Below, piece after piece: positions 31,155-41,338 of a stretch of 64,000 nt of DNA. The stretch's first letter is position 1; each line of letters starts with the position of its first letter. Made by a program: the position numbers and the translations under genes. This stretch comes from Acidobacteriota bacterium (GTDB taxonomy: Bacteria; Acidobacteriota; Terriglobia; Terriglobales; Acidobacteriaceae): NCBI GenBank assembly GCA_021793405.1, contig JAJYSV010000007.1, positions 56,109 through 120,108 on the forward strand, read 5' to 3'. The notes below the pieces were generated by a model. It did not search any database, had not been told where the DNA came from, and saw nothing but the letters and a program-made list of their open reading frames with translations.

Positions 31155-31584
31155 TGGTATACATGGCAGGCGTGTAACCTCGAGGTTCGAGCTACGCCCC
31201 GCTGGTTTGACTATAGCTTGTCCATGATGGGATGCGACCGGGGCGGCCGAGGGGTAGCATGGTTGGCCAAGGTTTGGCTGCAATCAAGCGGTGGACTCAA
31301 TTAAATCAAGTGGTTGCAAAGATTTTTCTTGCCTTTCTCCGCGTTTCCTGCCATAACAGTGCCAGATTCTTCTCCCGCCAGGCATGAAAAAAAGCTTCGA
31401 CTGGAGATGGTCCGCAGTTGTGGGAACCGCAACTGGGAACGCTGGATGAAACGATTGAGATTGCCATGCATCAGGCGCAATTCTGGATTGACGACGGAAC
31501 TTATCTGCGTTGCAAAGGATCCGCCGCCATCCATCCTTTCCCAAGCGGCGCCTGATCAAAAAGAGCGAATGAAAGGAAGTATTT
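31155..31584. promoter_or_regulatory. Divergent intergenic region with possible cspA promoter and long leader
   Basis: 430 bases between yihY and the cold-shock gene with no convincing gene of its own. TTGCCT (31329-31334), 17 bases, CATAAC (31352-31357) is a fair -35/-10 pair on the plus strand; if used, the cold-shock mRNA would have a leader of about 220 bases, as is usual for cspA-type genes. The right-hand part is also overlapped by the extended queG frame on the minus strand. Confidence 0.3.
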
Positions 31585-33135
31585 GTGACCGAACATGGTG
31601 TGGTGAAGTGGTTTAGTGGGGCCAAGGGCTACGGGTTTATTCAGCGCTCTACCGGCGAAGATGTCTTTGTACATTTTTCCGCCATTCAGGAGAACGGATT
31701 CAAAACATTGAACGAAGGCGACTCGGTCGATTTTGAATGTCAGGAGGGCCCGAAAGGGCTCAATACGACCCACGTCGTCCGCAATCAGGCATCGTGAATT
31801 GGGTCGCCCCGATGACCGATGACGTCGTTGTCCGGCAGAAGGAAACAGGGGCCCAGACTTCACCGTTAATTGGGTGGGCGATCCTCCGGACGCAATAGGA
31901 TTTCCGTTGCTGAGATGTCCTGATGTATCCCGGCAGGATCCGGTTGCACGGTTCGCGTTGATCTGCGCAATTTCCACATTGCGCTGTAAGCCGCTATACT
32001 TTGCGCGCTCGACCGGGGAACCGCGAAAGATCTGGCGATACTCGTTGTTGTTCAAACCTGCCAGCCAATCCAGTGCGGGATTGACCAGTTCCGGTCGCGG
32101 CTGCAGCTCGGGCCAGTCTGTCACGGGCGCTCGACGATTCCACGGGCAGACCTCCTGGCATATGTCGCAGCCAAACACATTTCTCCCCACCTTGGCTGCC
32201 AGATCTTCCGGAATGGCTCCGCGTTTCTCGATCGTGAGATACGCAATGCACCGCGAAGCGTCCATCCTGTACGGCACGAGCGCCTCAGTCGGACATGCAT
32301 CGATACAGCGACTGCAACTGCCGCAGCGGTCCGGCATCGGCTGCACCCACTCGCCTCGTCTCAATTCAAGCGAAGTAAGAATGACCCCCAGGAAGAACCA
32401 TGAACCCAGCGATTCATGAATGAGGCATGTGTTCTTCCCCTGCCATCCCAGCCCGGCGTACTTGGCATAGACCCGTTCCACCAATGGCCCCGTATCGACA
32501 AAACAGCGCGATTCGAATTCGCCGACCTCGGACTTGAGGGCAGCACATAGACTCTGCAGTCGCGTCCGCATCACGGAGTGATAATCCGTAGGAGCCAGTT
32601 GTGGCAGCGTACCGCCGGCGCTGTTCTGCGTAGGGTCCGACCGCTGCCCCTGGTCTGCATCCACGACTGAGTGGAGGGACTTCCCTGCTGGATCAGCGAT
32701 GGCAGTTCCCTGCTCCGCCCCAGTATCCTGCGGACGGCCTGACCATGCATACCGAGCAATCCAGCCTGAATTTTCCATCGTCTGCTCAGACTTAGGTTCG
32801 ATGGAATATGGCTGATCGCTGTTGTAATTCACCGCGCATACGATGACGGAACGCGCCCATGGGAAAGGCGCCTGGACGGATGACCGCAATAGTCGACCCT
32901 CTGCATCCCGTCGCTTCAGGTATTCCATCTCTCCAGCGCGACCCTCGGCAACCCACTGACCAAAATACGCAAGTTCTGGAAATGTTTGTTCGATCTGCGG
33001 CTGAAGACTTTCGCCGCCGCCCAGCACAGTGTCTGTGGATGAATCGGTGGGCCCGGCGGGAGCAATCCCGCTAAGGTGAAAGCCCGCTTCCCGCGCGCAT
33101 TGCTGGACGATCTGTTGCAGAGTTTGTGTTGACAT
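31501..33135 (-). CDS. queG: Epoxyqueuosine reductase QueG, with internal insertion and aberrant 3' extension
   Basis: 544 residues as one frame; the family is normally near 350-400. It reduces epoxyqueuosine to queuosine in tRNA with cobalamin and two 4Fe-4S clusters. The clusters are visible as [16 protein letters not shown] and [11 protein letters not shown]. Two oddities. First, about 50 extra residues (roughly 135-185, rich in Gly, Ala, Gln and Asp) split the usual IARYAWG-DYH stretch. Second, homology fades after [10 protein letters not shown] (about residue 390) and the frame runs on through 150 unrelated residues antisense to cspA. Another frame would stop at 31866, so a lost stop codon or frameshift in the 3' end is likely. 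Confidence 0.88.
   Translation of the reverse strand: MSTQTLQQIVQQCAREAGFHLSGIAPAGPTDSSTDTVLGGGESLQPQIEQTFPELAYFGQWVAEGRAGEMEYLKRRDAEGRLLRSSVQAPFPWARSVIVCAVNYNSDQPYSIEPKSEQTMENSGWIARYAWSGRPQDTGAEQGTAIADPAGKSLHSVVDADQGQRSDPTQNSAGGTLPQLAPTDYHSVMRTRLQSLCAALKSEVGEFESRCFVDTGPLVERVYAKYAGLGWQGKNTCLIHESLGSWFFLGVILTSLELRRGEWVQPMPDRCGSCSRCIDACPTEALVPYRMDASRCIAYLTIEKRGAIPEDLAAKVGRNVFGCDICQEVCPWNRRAPVTDWPELQPRPELVNPALDWLAGLNNNEYRQIFRGSPVERAKYSGLQRNVEIAQINANRATGSCRDTSGHLSNGNPIASGGSPTQLTVKSGPLFPSAGQRRHRSSGRPNSRCLIADDVGRIEPFRALLTFKIDRVAFVQCFESVLLNGGKMYKDIFAGRALNKPVALGPTKPLHHTMFGHKYFLSFALFDQAPLGKGWMAADPLQRR
31585..31797 (+). CDS. cspA: Cold-shock domain protein
   Basis: 70 residues, full length, from a GTG with AAAGGAAG nine bases upstream. 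Contains RNP1 KGYGFIQ and RNP2 VFVHFSAI, the nucleic-acid-binding surface of the CSD fold, and starts [14 protein letters not shown] like classical CspA. Acts as an RNA chaperone. The whole gene lies antisense to the extended 3' part of queG. Confidence 0.95.
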   Translation: MTEHGVVKWFSGAKGYGFIQRSTGEDVFVHFSAIQENGFKTLNEGDSVDFECQEGPKGLNTTHVVRNQAS

Positions 33136-33195
33136 GGCCCAGGAATGAACCGATCTTCATGAATAGACGCACAGTATCTGGATCAGTTACTCAGG

Positions 33196-33236
33196 CGAAG
33201 GGGCTGTTCACTCGCGTGGTGTGAACAGCCCCTTCG
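33196..33236 (-). terminator. Strong hairpin between the FG-GAP gene and queG
   Basis: A perfect 16-base inverted repeat CGAAGGGGCTGTTCAC / GTGAACAGCCCCTTCG with a 9-base loop lies 30 bases after the stop codon of the FG-GAP gene on the minus strand and 60 bases before queG. There is no T run on either strand, so it is either a factor-assisted terminator or an mRNA-stabilising hairpin. Confidence 0.55.
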
Positions 33237-33265
33237 TCCGTCTCGTCGATTCGTTGACTGTACTT

Positions 33266-34633
33266 TTACTTCGGGCCGTCCTCTTGGGGAACTTCCGTGC
33301 CCTCTCCAGGGAAAGGCCAATTCTTATTGAGTATGATTTCCTTCTCCCGTTGTGCGTTGGGAACGTGATTCACCATCAGGTTTTCAAAGTAATGCACACC
33401 GCTTTTGCCGGCAGTCGCAATATCGATGTCCCCATCTCCATCGAAGTCTGTCGTGACAAATTGTGTTCCGGCGCCAGCCGTGCCGTTCACGGAGATGGCA
33501 TAGCGAGTGAACTGCGCCGTCTTGCGGTCGATCTTGTAGTAGTAGATCACCAGCGGATCGTAGGAACCCGGGTCGTGTCCCGAATGGCCACGATAGCGCT
33601 TGCCAGTCAATAATTCCGGCTGACCATCGCCATCGATATCTACCAGCTTCAGCGCGTGGATCTGCGAATACGACTCATCGATCGTATGCCGAATCCAGTG
33701 ACGATCTGCGCCACTTCCCTGCTGCTCCAGCCAGTAAAGTCCGTAGCTATGACCCTGCCCATAGATGATGTCCATTTTGCCGTCGTTATTGACGTCATAG
33801 CCGATGATCGGAAATCCAGCGTCTCCCAGGTTCCAATCGGGATGCCACTTCCATTGGTCGTGGTTCGCATCAATATTTTCAAACCATCCGTATGGCGTTA
33901 GAACATCGGCCTTTCCGTCGCCATTAACATCGGCGATTCCGGTGCCATGACCATCTTGCGCCCGACTCTCCGGAGAAACTGTATGGACAATTTCATTCGG
34001 ATTGGAAACACCTCGATCATGGCTGGTGTCGAGTCCCAGATGGTGCACAATCGGCTTGGGGCCAGAGAAATCCACCCAGATAATCCCCGAATGGTTGTAG
34101 TGCGCGAGAATTAAATCAGGCTTGCCATCTCCGTTTATGTCGCCCATCCATCCGCCCTCGGTGTCGTAGCTGTTGCAGATGAAGTGGCGCTTCCACATGA
34201 CGTTCGGTTTCTTAGGATTCTCGTACCACCAGAGTCCGTTGGAGATCCATCCGTAGGTGACAACATCCGGTGCGCCGTCGTGATTGACATCGATGGTCCA
34301 TTCGCCGGCGTCCGACACAAATTCATTGTGAATGCCAACTGTGCGATACTGATGCCGTTTCCACTCACCGCCCTGCGGACCTGGATTCTCATACCAGTAC
34401 GCGCCGCTCAAAATATCCAGGCGGTCGTCCCCATTCATGTCCATGGTCGTGATGCCTTCGGCATGATCGGTACCGAGCCGATGGACCAGGAATGTTGCTT
34501 GCGGAACACCGTAGGGTCCGTTGCCTGGGGTAGTCAGACGCGGAGTCTCCACTTTCTGTGCGACAGCATAGCCTCCATACCCCAGAACAAGAGCCATGAC
34601 AGCCAACATCGTTGAGCGTGTAAAACGATTCAT
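33266..34633 (-). CDS. Exported FG-GAP/VCBS repeat beta-propeller protein
   Basis: 455 residues with a signal peptide ending at AVAQ (about 26). At least seven Ca-binding DxNxDGxxD loops are visible (DMNGDDRLD, DVNHDGAPD, DINGDGKPD, DVNGDGKAD, DVNNDGKMD, DIDGDGQPE, DFDGDGDID), the pattern of integrin-like seven-bladed propellers. These extracellular or periplasmic proteins bind ligands or sugars in Ca-dependent fashion. It stands 41 bases downstream of a TAT-exported oxidoreductase and is probably cotranscribed with it, suggesting a shared role in handling a carbohydrate outside the cytoplasm. Confidence 0.88.
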   Translation of the reverse strand: MNRFTRSTMLAVMALVLGYGGYAVAQKVETPRLTTPGNGPYGVPQATFLVHRLGTDHAEGITTMDMNGDDRLDILSGAYWYENPGPQGGEWKRHQYRTVGIHNEFVSDAGEWTIDVNHDGAPDVVTYGWISNGLWWYENPKKPNVMWKRHFICNSYDTEGGWMGDINGDGKPDLILAHYNHSGIIWVDFSGPKPIVHHLGLDTSHDRGVSNPNEIVHTVSPESRAQDGHGTGIADVNGDGKADVLTPYGWFENIDANHDQWKWHPDWNLGDAGFPIIGYDVNNDGKMDIIYGQGHSYGLYWLEQQGSGADRHWIRHTIDESYSQIHALKLVDIDGDGQPELLTGKRYRGHSGHDPGSYDPLVIYYYKIDRKTAQFTRYAISVNGTAGAGTQFVTTDFDGDGDIDIATAGKSGVHYFENLMVNHVPNAQREKEIILNKNWPFPGEGTEVPQEDGPK

Positions 34634-34674
34634 ACTATTTCTCCTGACAGATCTTTTTCGATCCGATGGCTAAA

Positions 34675-36030
34675 TTACGACACCAACTTCATCGTTTCCG
34701 GGTTCCAGTGTTCGATTTTGCCACTGTAGTAGCTGCGATTGCTGAGCAGTGCCGCACCTGCGGCGCGATATCCAAACACCGCGTCCTCCACGACTGGCTG
34801 ACGGGTCCGTACGGAATGGAAGAAATTGTTGAAGTGACTATAAACGTCGTCGTAGTTTTTAGGCGCAGCATACCGTTCGAAACTCACCTCCGGCGGACCC
34901 GTCGGATGAGTTACCGGATACTTCTGACGATATTGGTCCAGAATTTGCTCCTGCATGGCGACCGTAAACGTATCGATGGTGTAGCCCGGCTCTGTCTCGC
35001 GTGGGACGCGGCTGACGTTGACGCCGTTTCCAGTGATTTCCATCGTCCCCTCGGAACCGGTGAAAATCAGGCCCTCGCTTTCCGCGCCTCCATTCACAAA
35101 ATTTACGCGCAGACTAAGGTTGAAACCCTCGGGATAATCAAACAACGCTACCATCACGTCTGGCACGTTCCGGCCGTCCTTCCAGTAGCGCAGTCCACCC
35201 GTTGCCATGGCCCGCGTGGGTCCGTGCACTCCTGTCACAAAATGGGTTCCGCTGAACAAGTGGACAAATAGATCGCCTGCGACGCCCGATCCGTATGCCT
35301 TCCACTTGCGCCATTGGAAAAATTGCTCCGCGTTGAACGGAATCTTCGGAGCCGTCCCTAGAAATTGCGGCCAGTCGCACGTCTCGGTTGAGGCGTCAAG
35401 CGGAACCGTATAATCCCATGCTCCTATGGCGGAGTTGCGGTCCCACCATGCCGTCACCATGTTCAGTTGGCCGATCGCTCCTGCTGCCAGAAGCTCCTTC
35501 GCTTTGATGTAGACCACGTTGCTGACGCGCTGGCTGCCAATCTGGATCACTCGGTTGGTAGTTCGCGCTGCCTCGATCATCTCCGGTCCATCGGAATACA
35601 GATGAATCATTGGCTTTTCGCAATACACGTCTTTGCCGGCATGCATCGCATCCACGGCAATCTGCTTATGCCAATGATCCGGTGTTGCGATCACAACTGC
35701 GTCGATGTCTTTGCGTGCAAGAATCTCTTTATAATCCACTGTGGTAAAGATGTCATTGCCCCACAGTTCCTTGCTATGGTCGCGCCTTCCCTGGTAGGTG
35801 TCCGACACGGCAACCAACTTGGTTCCCGGAACCTGGACGGCGACTTTCGTAATGCCCTGACCACGAATGCCCGCGCCGATCAGTGCAAATTGAATGTGAT
35901 CGTTTACCGCAACCGGCGTGGCCGTCTCGTTTTGCGTCTCTGCCAGCACGTGCAGGTTGCTTCCAACAAGAGTTTCTGCCGTAGCCAGCCCCACAGTCTT
36001 AAGAAAAGTCCGACGATTCAAGTTATTCAC
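34675..36030 (-). CDS. TAT-exported Gfo/Idh/MocA-family oxidoreductase
   Basis: 451 residues from a GTG at 36030, chosen because GGAGAGG lies seven bases upstream and a twin-arginine signal (NRRTFLKTVGLATAE) then begins at residue 5. The Rossmann loop is GAGIRGQGITK and the hallmark is YCEKPM. Exported members are common in Acidobacteriota and Planctomycetes and use tightly bound NAD(P) to act on polysaccharide sugars, for instance by glycoside cleavage through redox chemistry. The FG-GAP gene follows. Substrate unknown. Confidence 0.9.
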   Translation of the reverse strand: MNNLNRRTFLKTVGLATAETLVGSNLHVLAETQNETATPVAVNDHIQFALIGAGIRGQGITKVAVQVPGTKLVAVSDTYQGRRDHSKELWGNDIFTTVDYKEILARKDIDAVVIATPDHWHKQIAVDAMHAGKDVYCEKPMIHLYSDGPEMIEAARTTNRVIQIGSQRVSNVVYIKAKELLAAGAIGQLNMVTAWWDRNSAIGAWDYTVPLDASTETCDWPQFLGTAPKIPFNAEQFFQWRKWKAYGSGVAGDLFVHLFSGTHFVTGVHGPTRAMATGGLRYWKDGRNVPDVMVALFDYPEGFNLSLRVNFVNGGAESEGLIFTGSEGTMEITGNGVNVSRVPRETEPGYTIDTFTVAMQEQILDQYRQKYPVTHPTGPPEVSFERYAAPKNYDDVYSHFNNFFHSVRTRQPVVEDAVFGYRAAGAALLSNRSYYSGKIEHWNPETMKLVS

Positions 36031-36389
36031 AAGGATTCCTCTCCGTTTGAAATGCGCCTCTGGTTGCAATGCTGCTTAAGCAATCCCACTGGTAGCGTCC
36101 AAGGAATGGCTGTCGTTGTTGCAGGGTAGAAAGCATGTGACGCGTATGTTTTTAGACCGTACTAACCATACCTCAAAAGCTTCGCCCCGCATAGCCATCC
36201 GCGGTGCGGTCGACTCCAGGTCTGCGAAGCCGAAGAGATAGACAATCTGCGCTGCTGCATGAATATGATTTTCGTGGGTCGAGACTTTTCCGGTTTCGCC
36301 ACTCGCAGGATGCATACCAGCCGCGCGTCGCATCCAACGCATACGGACACGCCAATCCCGCAAGATATCCTTAGGAAGAGGGCCAATCC
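36031..36389. other. 359-base divergent intergenic region
   Basis: Separates the TAT oxidoreductase (leftward) from lhr (rightward). Open frames exist on the minus strand but have no ribosome site or recognisable protein. Promoters for both directions must lie here; I could not identify good boxes. AGGAAGAGG at 36373-36381 is the lhr ribosome site. Confidence 0.4.
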
Positions 36390-39300
36390 GTGGCGAGATC
36401 GAAATCAGCCACCCGACAGCAAGGCAGGAAAAACCCCGCGAAAGGCAAATCGGCGCCCCAGGAGCGACAAAGGCCAGTTCCCTCCCCGGATGTTGTCGAT
36501 CCACTATCGCTGTTTCATCCCGTGACGGCTTCGTGGCTGCGCGCGGTTTTCGAGCAGCCAACCACCCCCCAGCGGCTGGGCTGGCCTGCCATTGCCAGAG
36601 GCGAGTCTACGTTGATCCTGGCGCCCACCGGAACCGGAAAGACTCTCGCCGCATTCTTGTGGTGCATCGACAAATTGATGTTGCAACCTGCCCCGGCGGA
36701 AACTCACGGGTGCCGCGTCGTCTATATCAGCCCATTGAAAGCGTTGGCGGTGGATGTCGAACGCAATCTTCGTTCCCCGCTTGCTGGGATTAGGCAAATG
36801 GCCGAACGCGCCGGAATCGCAGTGCGCGAGCCGCGGATAAGCGTGCGCACGGGAGATACGCCGCAGAACGAGCGGGCACGCTTTCGCCGCGATCCCGCTG
36901 AAATTTTGATCACCACGCCGGAATCCCTCTATCTATTATTGACCAGCGATGCCGCAGCTTCGTTGCGATCCGTCGAGACGGTGATTGTCGATGAAATTCA
37001 TGCGCTGGTCCCCACCAAGCGCGGCGCGCATCTGGCCGTATCTTTAGAGCGGTTGGAGGCGCTCGTCGGCCGTCCAATTCAACGAATCGGACTATCCGCG
37101 ACGCAGCGGCCGCTGGAAGAAGTGGCGCAATTTCTTGGCGGTGTGGATGTTCCTGTGGATAAGTCTCGCCATACTGGCTTGCCCAGGCCGAAGCTCGATC
37201 TGGCGACCGAAAACGCACTGGCTCTGCGCCAGCTCGAACCGGAATGGATGGCCGACGCCTCTAGCACTTCACCGATGGAAACGCCAAACTTTCGGCTAGT
37301 CACCATCATCAACGCGAGTGAGCCGAAAAGGTTGGACCTTCGCATTGAAGTTCCCGTGGAAGACATGGCGCGCCTGGGCCAGCCCCAGGAATTGCCCAGC
37401 GGGCCGGCCGCGCAGGGTCCCAAGCGGACTTCCATCTGGACCGCAATTCATCCTCGTCTGCTGGAGCTAATCCGCGAAAAACAATCCACGCTGATCTTCG
37501 TCAACAGCCGCCGAGTGGCCGAGCGATTGGCCGGCGCGTTGAATGATTTGGCGCAGGAATCGATTGCCCGTGCTCATCATGGTTCACTCGCCGCCGCTCA
37601 ACGGTCAGAGATTGAAGAGTTGTTGAAGGCCGGTCGCATTCGCGCCCTCGTGGCCACCTCTTCGTTGGAACTCGGAATCGACATGGGTGCTGTCGACCGG
37701 GTCATCCAGATTGAAGCCCCGCCTTCTGTCGCCAGCGGCCTGCAGCGCATCGGTCGCGCCGGGCACTATGTCGGTGCTGTCAGCGATGGAATCATTTTCC
37801 CGAAATTTCGCGCCGACCTGGTCGCGTGTGCTGCGGCGACCACGGCCATGCATCAGGGGCTGGTCGAGTCCACGCGCTACTTGCGGAATCCGCTCGATGT
37901 GCTGGCGCAACAAATCGTCGCCATCGTGGCCGAGCCGCCGCAAAAGCCGCGCGCCAATAAACCTGGCGGAAAGAAAACAAGTTCGCACCAGGCTACGGCA
38001 ACCAGTGACAGACCCCAGGATGACAGCGAATCCATTCTTCCGGTGGACTACGACGCCCTGCATCGATTGATTGCCAGTTCTGCGCCATTCGCAACGCTCA
38101 GCCGAGCCGCCTTTGACGGCGTACTCGATATGCTTTCCGGCCGTTATCCTTCCGACGAGTTTGCGGAGCTGCGTCCGCGCATTACCTGGGACCGGGATCG
38201 GAATACCCTGACGCCACGTCAGGGTGCCAAGAGCCTCGCGATTCTGAATGCCGGCACCATTCCAGACCGCGGCCTGTATGGAGTATTCCTTTCCAGCGCC
38301 AAAGACAAGCCAGTGCGCGTTGGCGAGCTGGATGAAGAAATGGTGTTCGAGAGTCATGGAGGCGACACCTTTATTCTTGGCGCAACCACGTGGCGGATCG
38401 ACGAGATCACGCACGATCGCGTGCTGGTTTCTCCCGCGCCGGGTGAACCTGGAAAGATGCCATTCTGGCATGGCGATGGCCCTGGGCGGCCGCTCGAATT
38501 TGGCCGTCGCATTGGCGCGATGGTGCGCGAGTTGCGCGGCATGGAGCGGAACGCCGCCGTCAGCCGATTGACCCGCGAGCACGACCTCGATCCGCAGGCG
38601 GCAGACAATCTCTTGCGCTTTTTGGTCGATCAGGAAATTGCTACGACAGAGGTGCCCGACGATCGAACCATTATCATCGAACGCTGTCGCGACGAGCTGG
38701 GAGATTGGCGTGTCTGCGTGCTGACCCCGTTTGGCAGCCGTATCCATGCGCCCTGGGCCATGGCGGTAAGCGGCCGCTTGCAGGCTGCGGGCCATGTAGA
38801 CATCGAAACGCTGTGGACCGACGACGGTTTCGTTCTACGATTTCCCGAGACCGCCGAGCCGCCCGATACCGAGGTCCTGACGCTCGATCCAGTCGAGGCG
38901 ACAGACCTGGTGTTGCGCCAGTTGGGATCGACAGCATTGTTCGCGGCGAAATTCTGCGAGAGTGCCGCCCGGGCGCTCTTATTGCCGCGCCGACGCGCTC
39001 AGGGTCGTGCTCCGTTGTGGCAGCAGCGCAAGCGAGCTTACGATTTGCTCTCGGTGGCTTCGCGCTACGCATCCTTTCCCATGCTGCTCGAAGCCTATCG
39101 CGAGACGTTGCGCGACGTCTTCGACATGCCGGCATTTCTTGAGGTGCTGCGCGGTATTCAAAGCCGTAACATTCGTGTTCACGTAGCCGATACGCGCACG
39201 CCGTCCCCATTCGCAGCCTCGCTGCTGTTTGGCTACGCGGCAAATTTTATCTACGACGGGGATGCCCCTCTGGCGGAGCGTCGCGCTCAGGCCCTCACCA

Positions 39301-41336
39301 TCGATCAGGATCAGTTGCGCGATCTGATGGGCGACGCCGATCTGCGCGAGTTGCTGGACGTGTCGGCAATCGAAGAAGTTGAGGAGCAATTGCAGGCCCT
39401 GGCAGAAAACCATCGTGCAAGAAATATGGATGGCGTCCACGATTTGCTGTTGCGACTGGGCGATCTGACTCGCCCCGAGCTCGCGCGCCGCACTGTCGGA
39501 TTCGACCTCGATGCGGTTCTACAAAAACTCATCCGCGCTCGACGCGCGCTGGAAATCCAAATGCTTGGAGGAAAGCGTCTCATCGCGATTGAGGATGCAG
39601 CCAAATTCCGGGATGCTCTCGGAATTCCGTTGCCGCCCGGAGTACCGAAAGCATTCCTCGAACCGGTCGTCGACCCACAGCTCGAGATTCTCAAGCGATA
39701 CGCGCGCACCCACGGACCCTTTACAGTCGCAGACGCCGCAGCGCGTTTTGGCTGGGATCCGCTCGTGGTTCAGACTGGCTTGCGCGCCTTGGTCCATACC
39801 GGCCGTTTGCTGGAAGGAGACTTCCGCCCCGGTGGAATTCATCGTGAATGGTGCGACGCCGAAGTCCTCCGTTCGATACGCCGCAAATCCCTCGCGCGCC
39901 TCCGCAAACAGGTGGAGCCCGCCGAACAGCACACCCTGGCCCGCATGGCCACGCATTGGCATGGATGCCTCCATCGCCGTCGCGGCCTGGACGCAGTGTT
40001 GGATGCTGTGGACCAGTTGCAGGGCGCCCCGCTACCCGCTTCGCTCATTGAGCGCGAGATTCTGCCTGCTCGCATCCTTGGGTATCAGGCAAGCGATCTC
40101 GATACATTGATCGGCGCGGGAGAAGTGGTCTGGTGCGGTGTCGAGCCGATTGGAGAATCGGATGGCCGCATCGCGCTCTACCTTGCGGACAAGCTCACCG
40201 AGCTGCATACACCTGTCGCAGTCAGAACGCAACTGAATCAGTTACAGAACAGTCTCGAAGCTAAGCAGAAACAAATTCTCGATCTGCTGACGATGCGCGG
40301 AGCAATGTTTTTCTCCACGCTCCACGAGGCGCTCGGTGGTGGCTTTCCCGGCGAGACCCTCGACGTACTGTGGAGCCTGGTCTGGGCGGGATTGGTGACG
40401 AACGATACTTTCCACGCGCTGCGTGCCTACATGGCGCGCCGCGCGAGCACGCGTTCGTCATCTCGCCAACACGTGCAATCAAATTTTCGTTCTCGCCGCA
40501 CGCTGGCGCCCAGCGCCCAGGGTCGTTGGACTCTGCTGGATTCGTCCGGAGCAAATCAGCCATCGCCGACCCTTCGAAGCCACGCGATCGCATTGCAGTT
40601 GCTGAAACGGCATGGTGTCGTAACTCGAGAAACGATGGGTCTGGAAAATATCTCCGGCGGCTTCAGCGCCGTATACGACGTATTGAAGGCGCTCGAGGAA
40701 TCCGGCCGGGTGCGCCGAGGATACTTCGTCGCTGAACTGGGCGCAGCGCAGTTTGCGCTGCCTTCCGCAATAGATCTGCTGCGTTCTTTGCGATCCGATC
40801 CAAAACCGGGAAAGTCTGAGATGCTGTGTCTCGCGGCGACCGATCCCGCAAATCTCTATGGCTCAGTTTTGCGCTGGCCGTCTTTCTCAGCTGCGACCGA
40901 AGACGAACCTGCGAGCGGCGATGCGGCTTCTGCGGATTCCACCCGGGAAACTGGAATGCGAATGCTGGCGCGGACTGTCGGTGCTCGCATAATCCTGCGC
41001 AACGGCGAACTCGTAGCTTACATGCGCCGCAATAATCCAAACTTGATCGTCTTTTTGCCTGCGGATGAGCCGGAGCGCAGTCACACCGCGCGCGATCTGG
41101 CGAACTTTCTTGCCGAGCTTGGGCAACATGGCTTGCAGTCGCAGGGTTCCGCACGACCCGCAGGGATGCTGCTCGCAACGGTGAACGATGTCCCCATCGC
41201 GGAGCATTTCCTCGCGCGTTTCCTGCTCGACGCCGGTTTCCATCCGTCGCCCATGGGATTCAATCTGCGCCGCGTCCTGATGCCTCCTATTGCCCAGGAG
41301 CCGGCCAAAGCAGCGCACCCGCGCGAGGTGCAATAG
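36390..41336 (+). CDS. lhr: Large Lhr-type ATP-dependent helicase
   Basis: 1648 residues, from a GTG with a strong ribosome site. The N-terminal basic tail is followed by RecA domain 1 with Walker A APTGTGKT (78-85), the Lhr motif ISPLKALAVDVERNL, and box II DEIH (about 200); RecA domain 2 has the HHGSLAAAQRSEIEELLKAGRIRALVATSSLELGIDMG run and QRIGRAGH. The rest holds the winged-helix and Lhr core domains and the long C-terminal domain found in full-size bacterial Lhr (E. coli about 1540 residues). Lhr unwinds RNA:DNA hybrids 3'-5' and acts in DNA repair. The next gene, a glycosylase, starts two bases after the stop. Confidence 0.95.
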   Translation: MARSKSATRQQGRKNPAKGKSAPQERQRPVPSPDVVDPLSLFHPVTASWLRAVFEQPTTPQRLGWPAIARGESTLILAPTGTGKTLAAFLWCIDKLMLQPAPAETHGCRVVYISPLKALAVDVERNLRSPLAGIRQMAERAGIAVREPRISVRTGDTPQNERARFRRDPAEILITTPESLYLLLTSDAAASLRSVETVIVDEIHALVPTKRGAHLAVSLERLEALVGRPIQRIGLSATQRPLEEVAQFLGGVDVPVDKSRHTGLPRPKLDLATENALALRQLEPEWMADASSTSPMETPNFRLVTIINASEPKRLDLRIEVPVEDMARLGQPQELPSGPAAQGPKRTSIWTAIHPRLLELIREKQSTLIFVNSRRVAERLAGALNDLAQESIARAHHGSLAAAQRSEIEELLKAGRIRALVATSSLELGIDMGAVDRVIQIEAPPSVASGLQRIGRAGHYVGAVSDGIIFPKFRADLVACAAATTAMHQGLVESTRYLRNPLDVLAQQIVAIVAEPPQKPRANKPGGKKTSSHQATATSDRPQDDSESILPVDYDALHRLIASSAPFATLSRAAFDGVLDMLSGRYPSDEFAELRPRITWDRDRNTLTPRQGAKSLAILNAGTIPDRGLYGVFLSSAKDKPVRVGELDEEMVFESHGGDTFILGATTWRIDEITHDRVLVSPAPGEPGKMPFWHGDGPGRPLEFGRRIGAMVRELRGMERNAAVSRLTREHDLDPQAADNLLRFLVDQEIATTEVPDDRTIIIERCRDELGDWRVCVLTPFGSRIHAPWAMAVSGRLQAAGHVDIETLWTDDGFVLRFPETAEPPDTEVLTLDPVEATDLVLRQLGSTALFAAKFCESAARALLLPRRRAQGRAPLWQQRKRAYDLLSVASRYASFPMLLEAYRETLRDVFDMPAFLEVLRGIQSRNIRVHVADTRTPSPFAASLLFGYAANFIYDGDAPLAERRAQALTIDQDQLRDLMGDADLRELLDVSAIEEVEEQLQALAENHRARNMDGVHDLLLRLGDLTRPELARRTVGFDLDAVLQKLIRARRALEIQMLGGKRLIAIEDAAKFRDALGIPLPPGVPKAFLEPVVDPQLEILKRYARTHGPFTVADAAARFGWDPLVVQTGLRALVHTGRLLEGDFRPGGIHREWCDAEVLRSIRRKSLARLRKQVEPAEQHTLARMATHWHGCLHRRRGLDAVLDAVDQLQGAPLPASLIEREILPARILGYQASDLDTLIGAGEVVWCGVEPIGESDGRIALYLADKLTELHTPVAVRTQLNQLQNSLEAKQKQILDLLTMRGAMFFSTLHEALGGGFPGETLDVLWSLVWAGLVTNDTFHALRAYMARRASTRSSSRQHVQSNFRSRRTLAPSAQGRWTLLDSSGANQPSPTLRSHAIALQLLKRHGVVTRETMGLENISGGFSAVYDVLKALEESGRVRRGYFVAELGAAQFALPSAIDLLRSLRSDPKPGKSEMLCLAATDPANLYGSVLRWPSFSAATEDEPASGDAASADSTRETGMRMLARTVGARIILRNGELVAYMRRNNPNLIVFLPADEPERSHTARDLANFLAELGQHGLQSQGSARPAGMLLATVNDVPIAEHFLARFLLDAGFHPSPMGFNLRRVLMPPIAQEPAKAAHPREVQ

Positions 41337-41338
41337 AC

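Noticed and set aside
36076..36561. 161-residue minus-strand frame upstream of lhr
   Set aside because: It crosses the start of lhr and has no ribosome site or known family.
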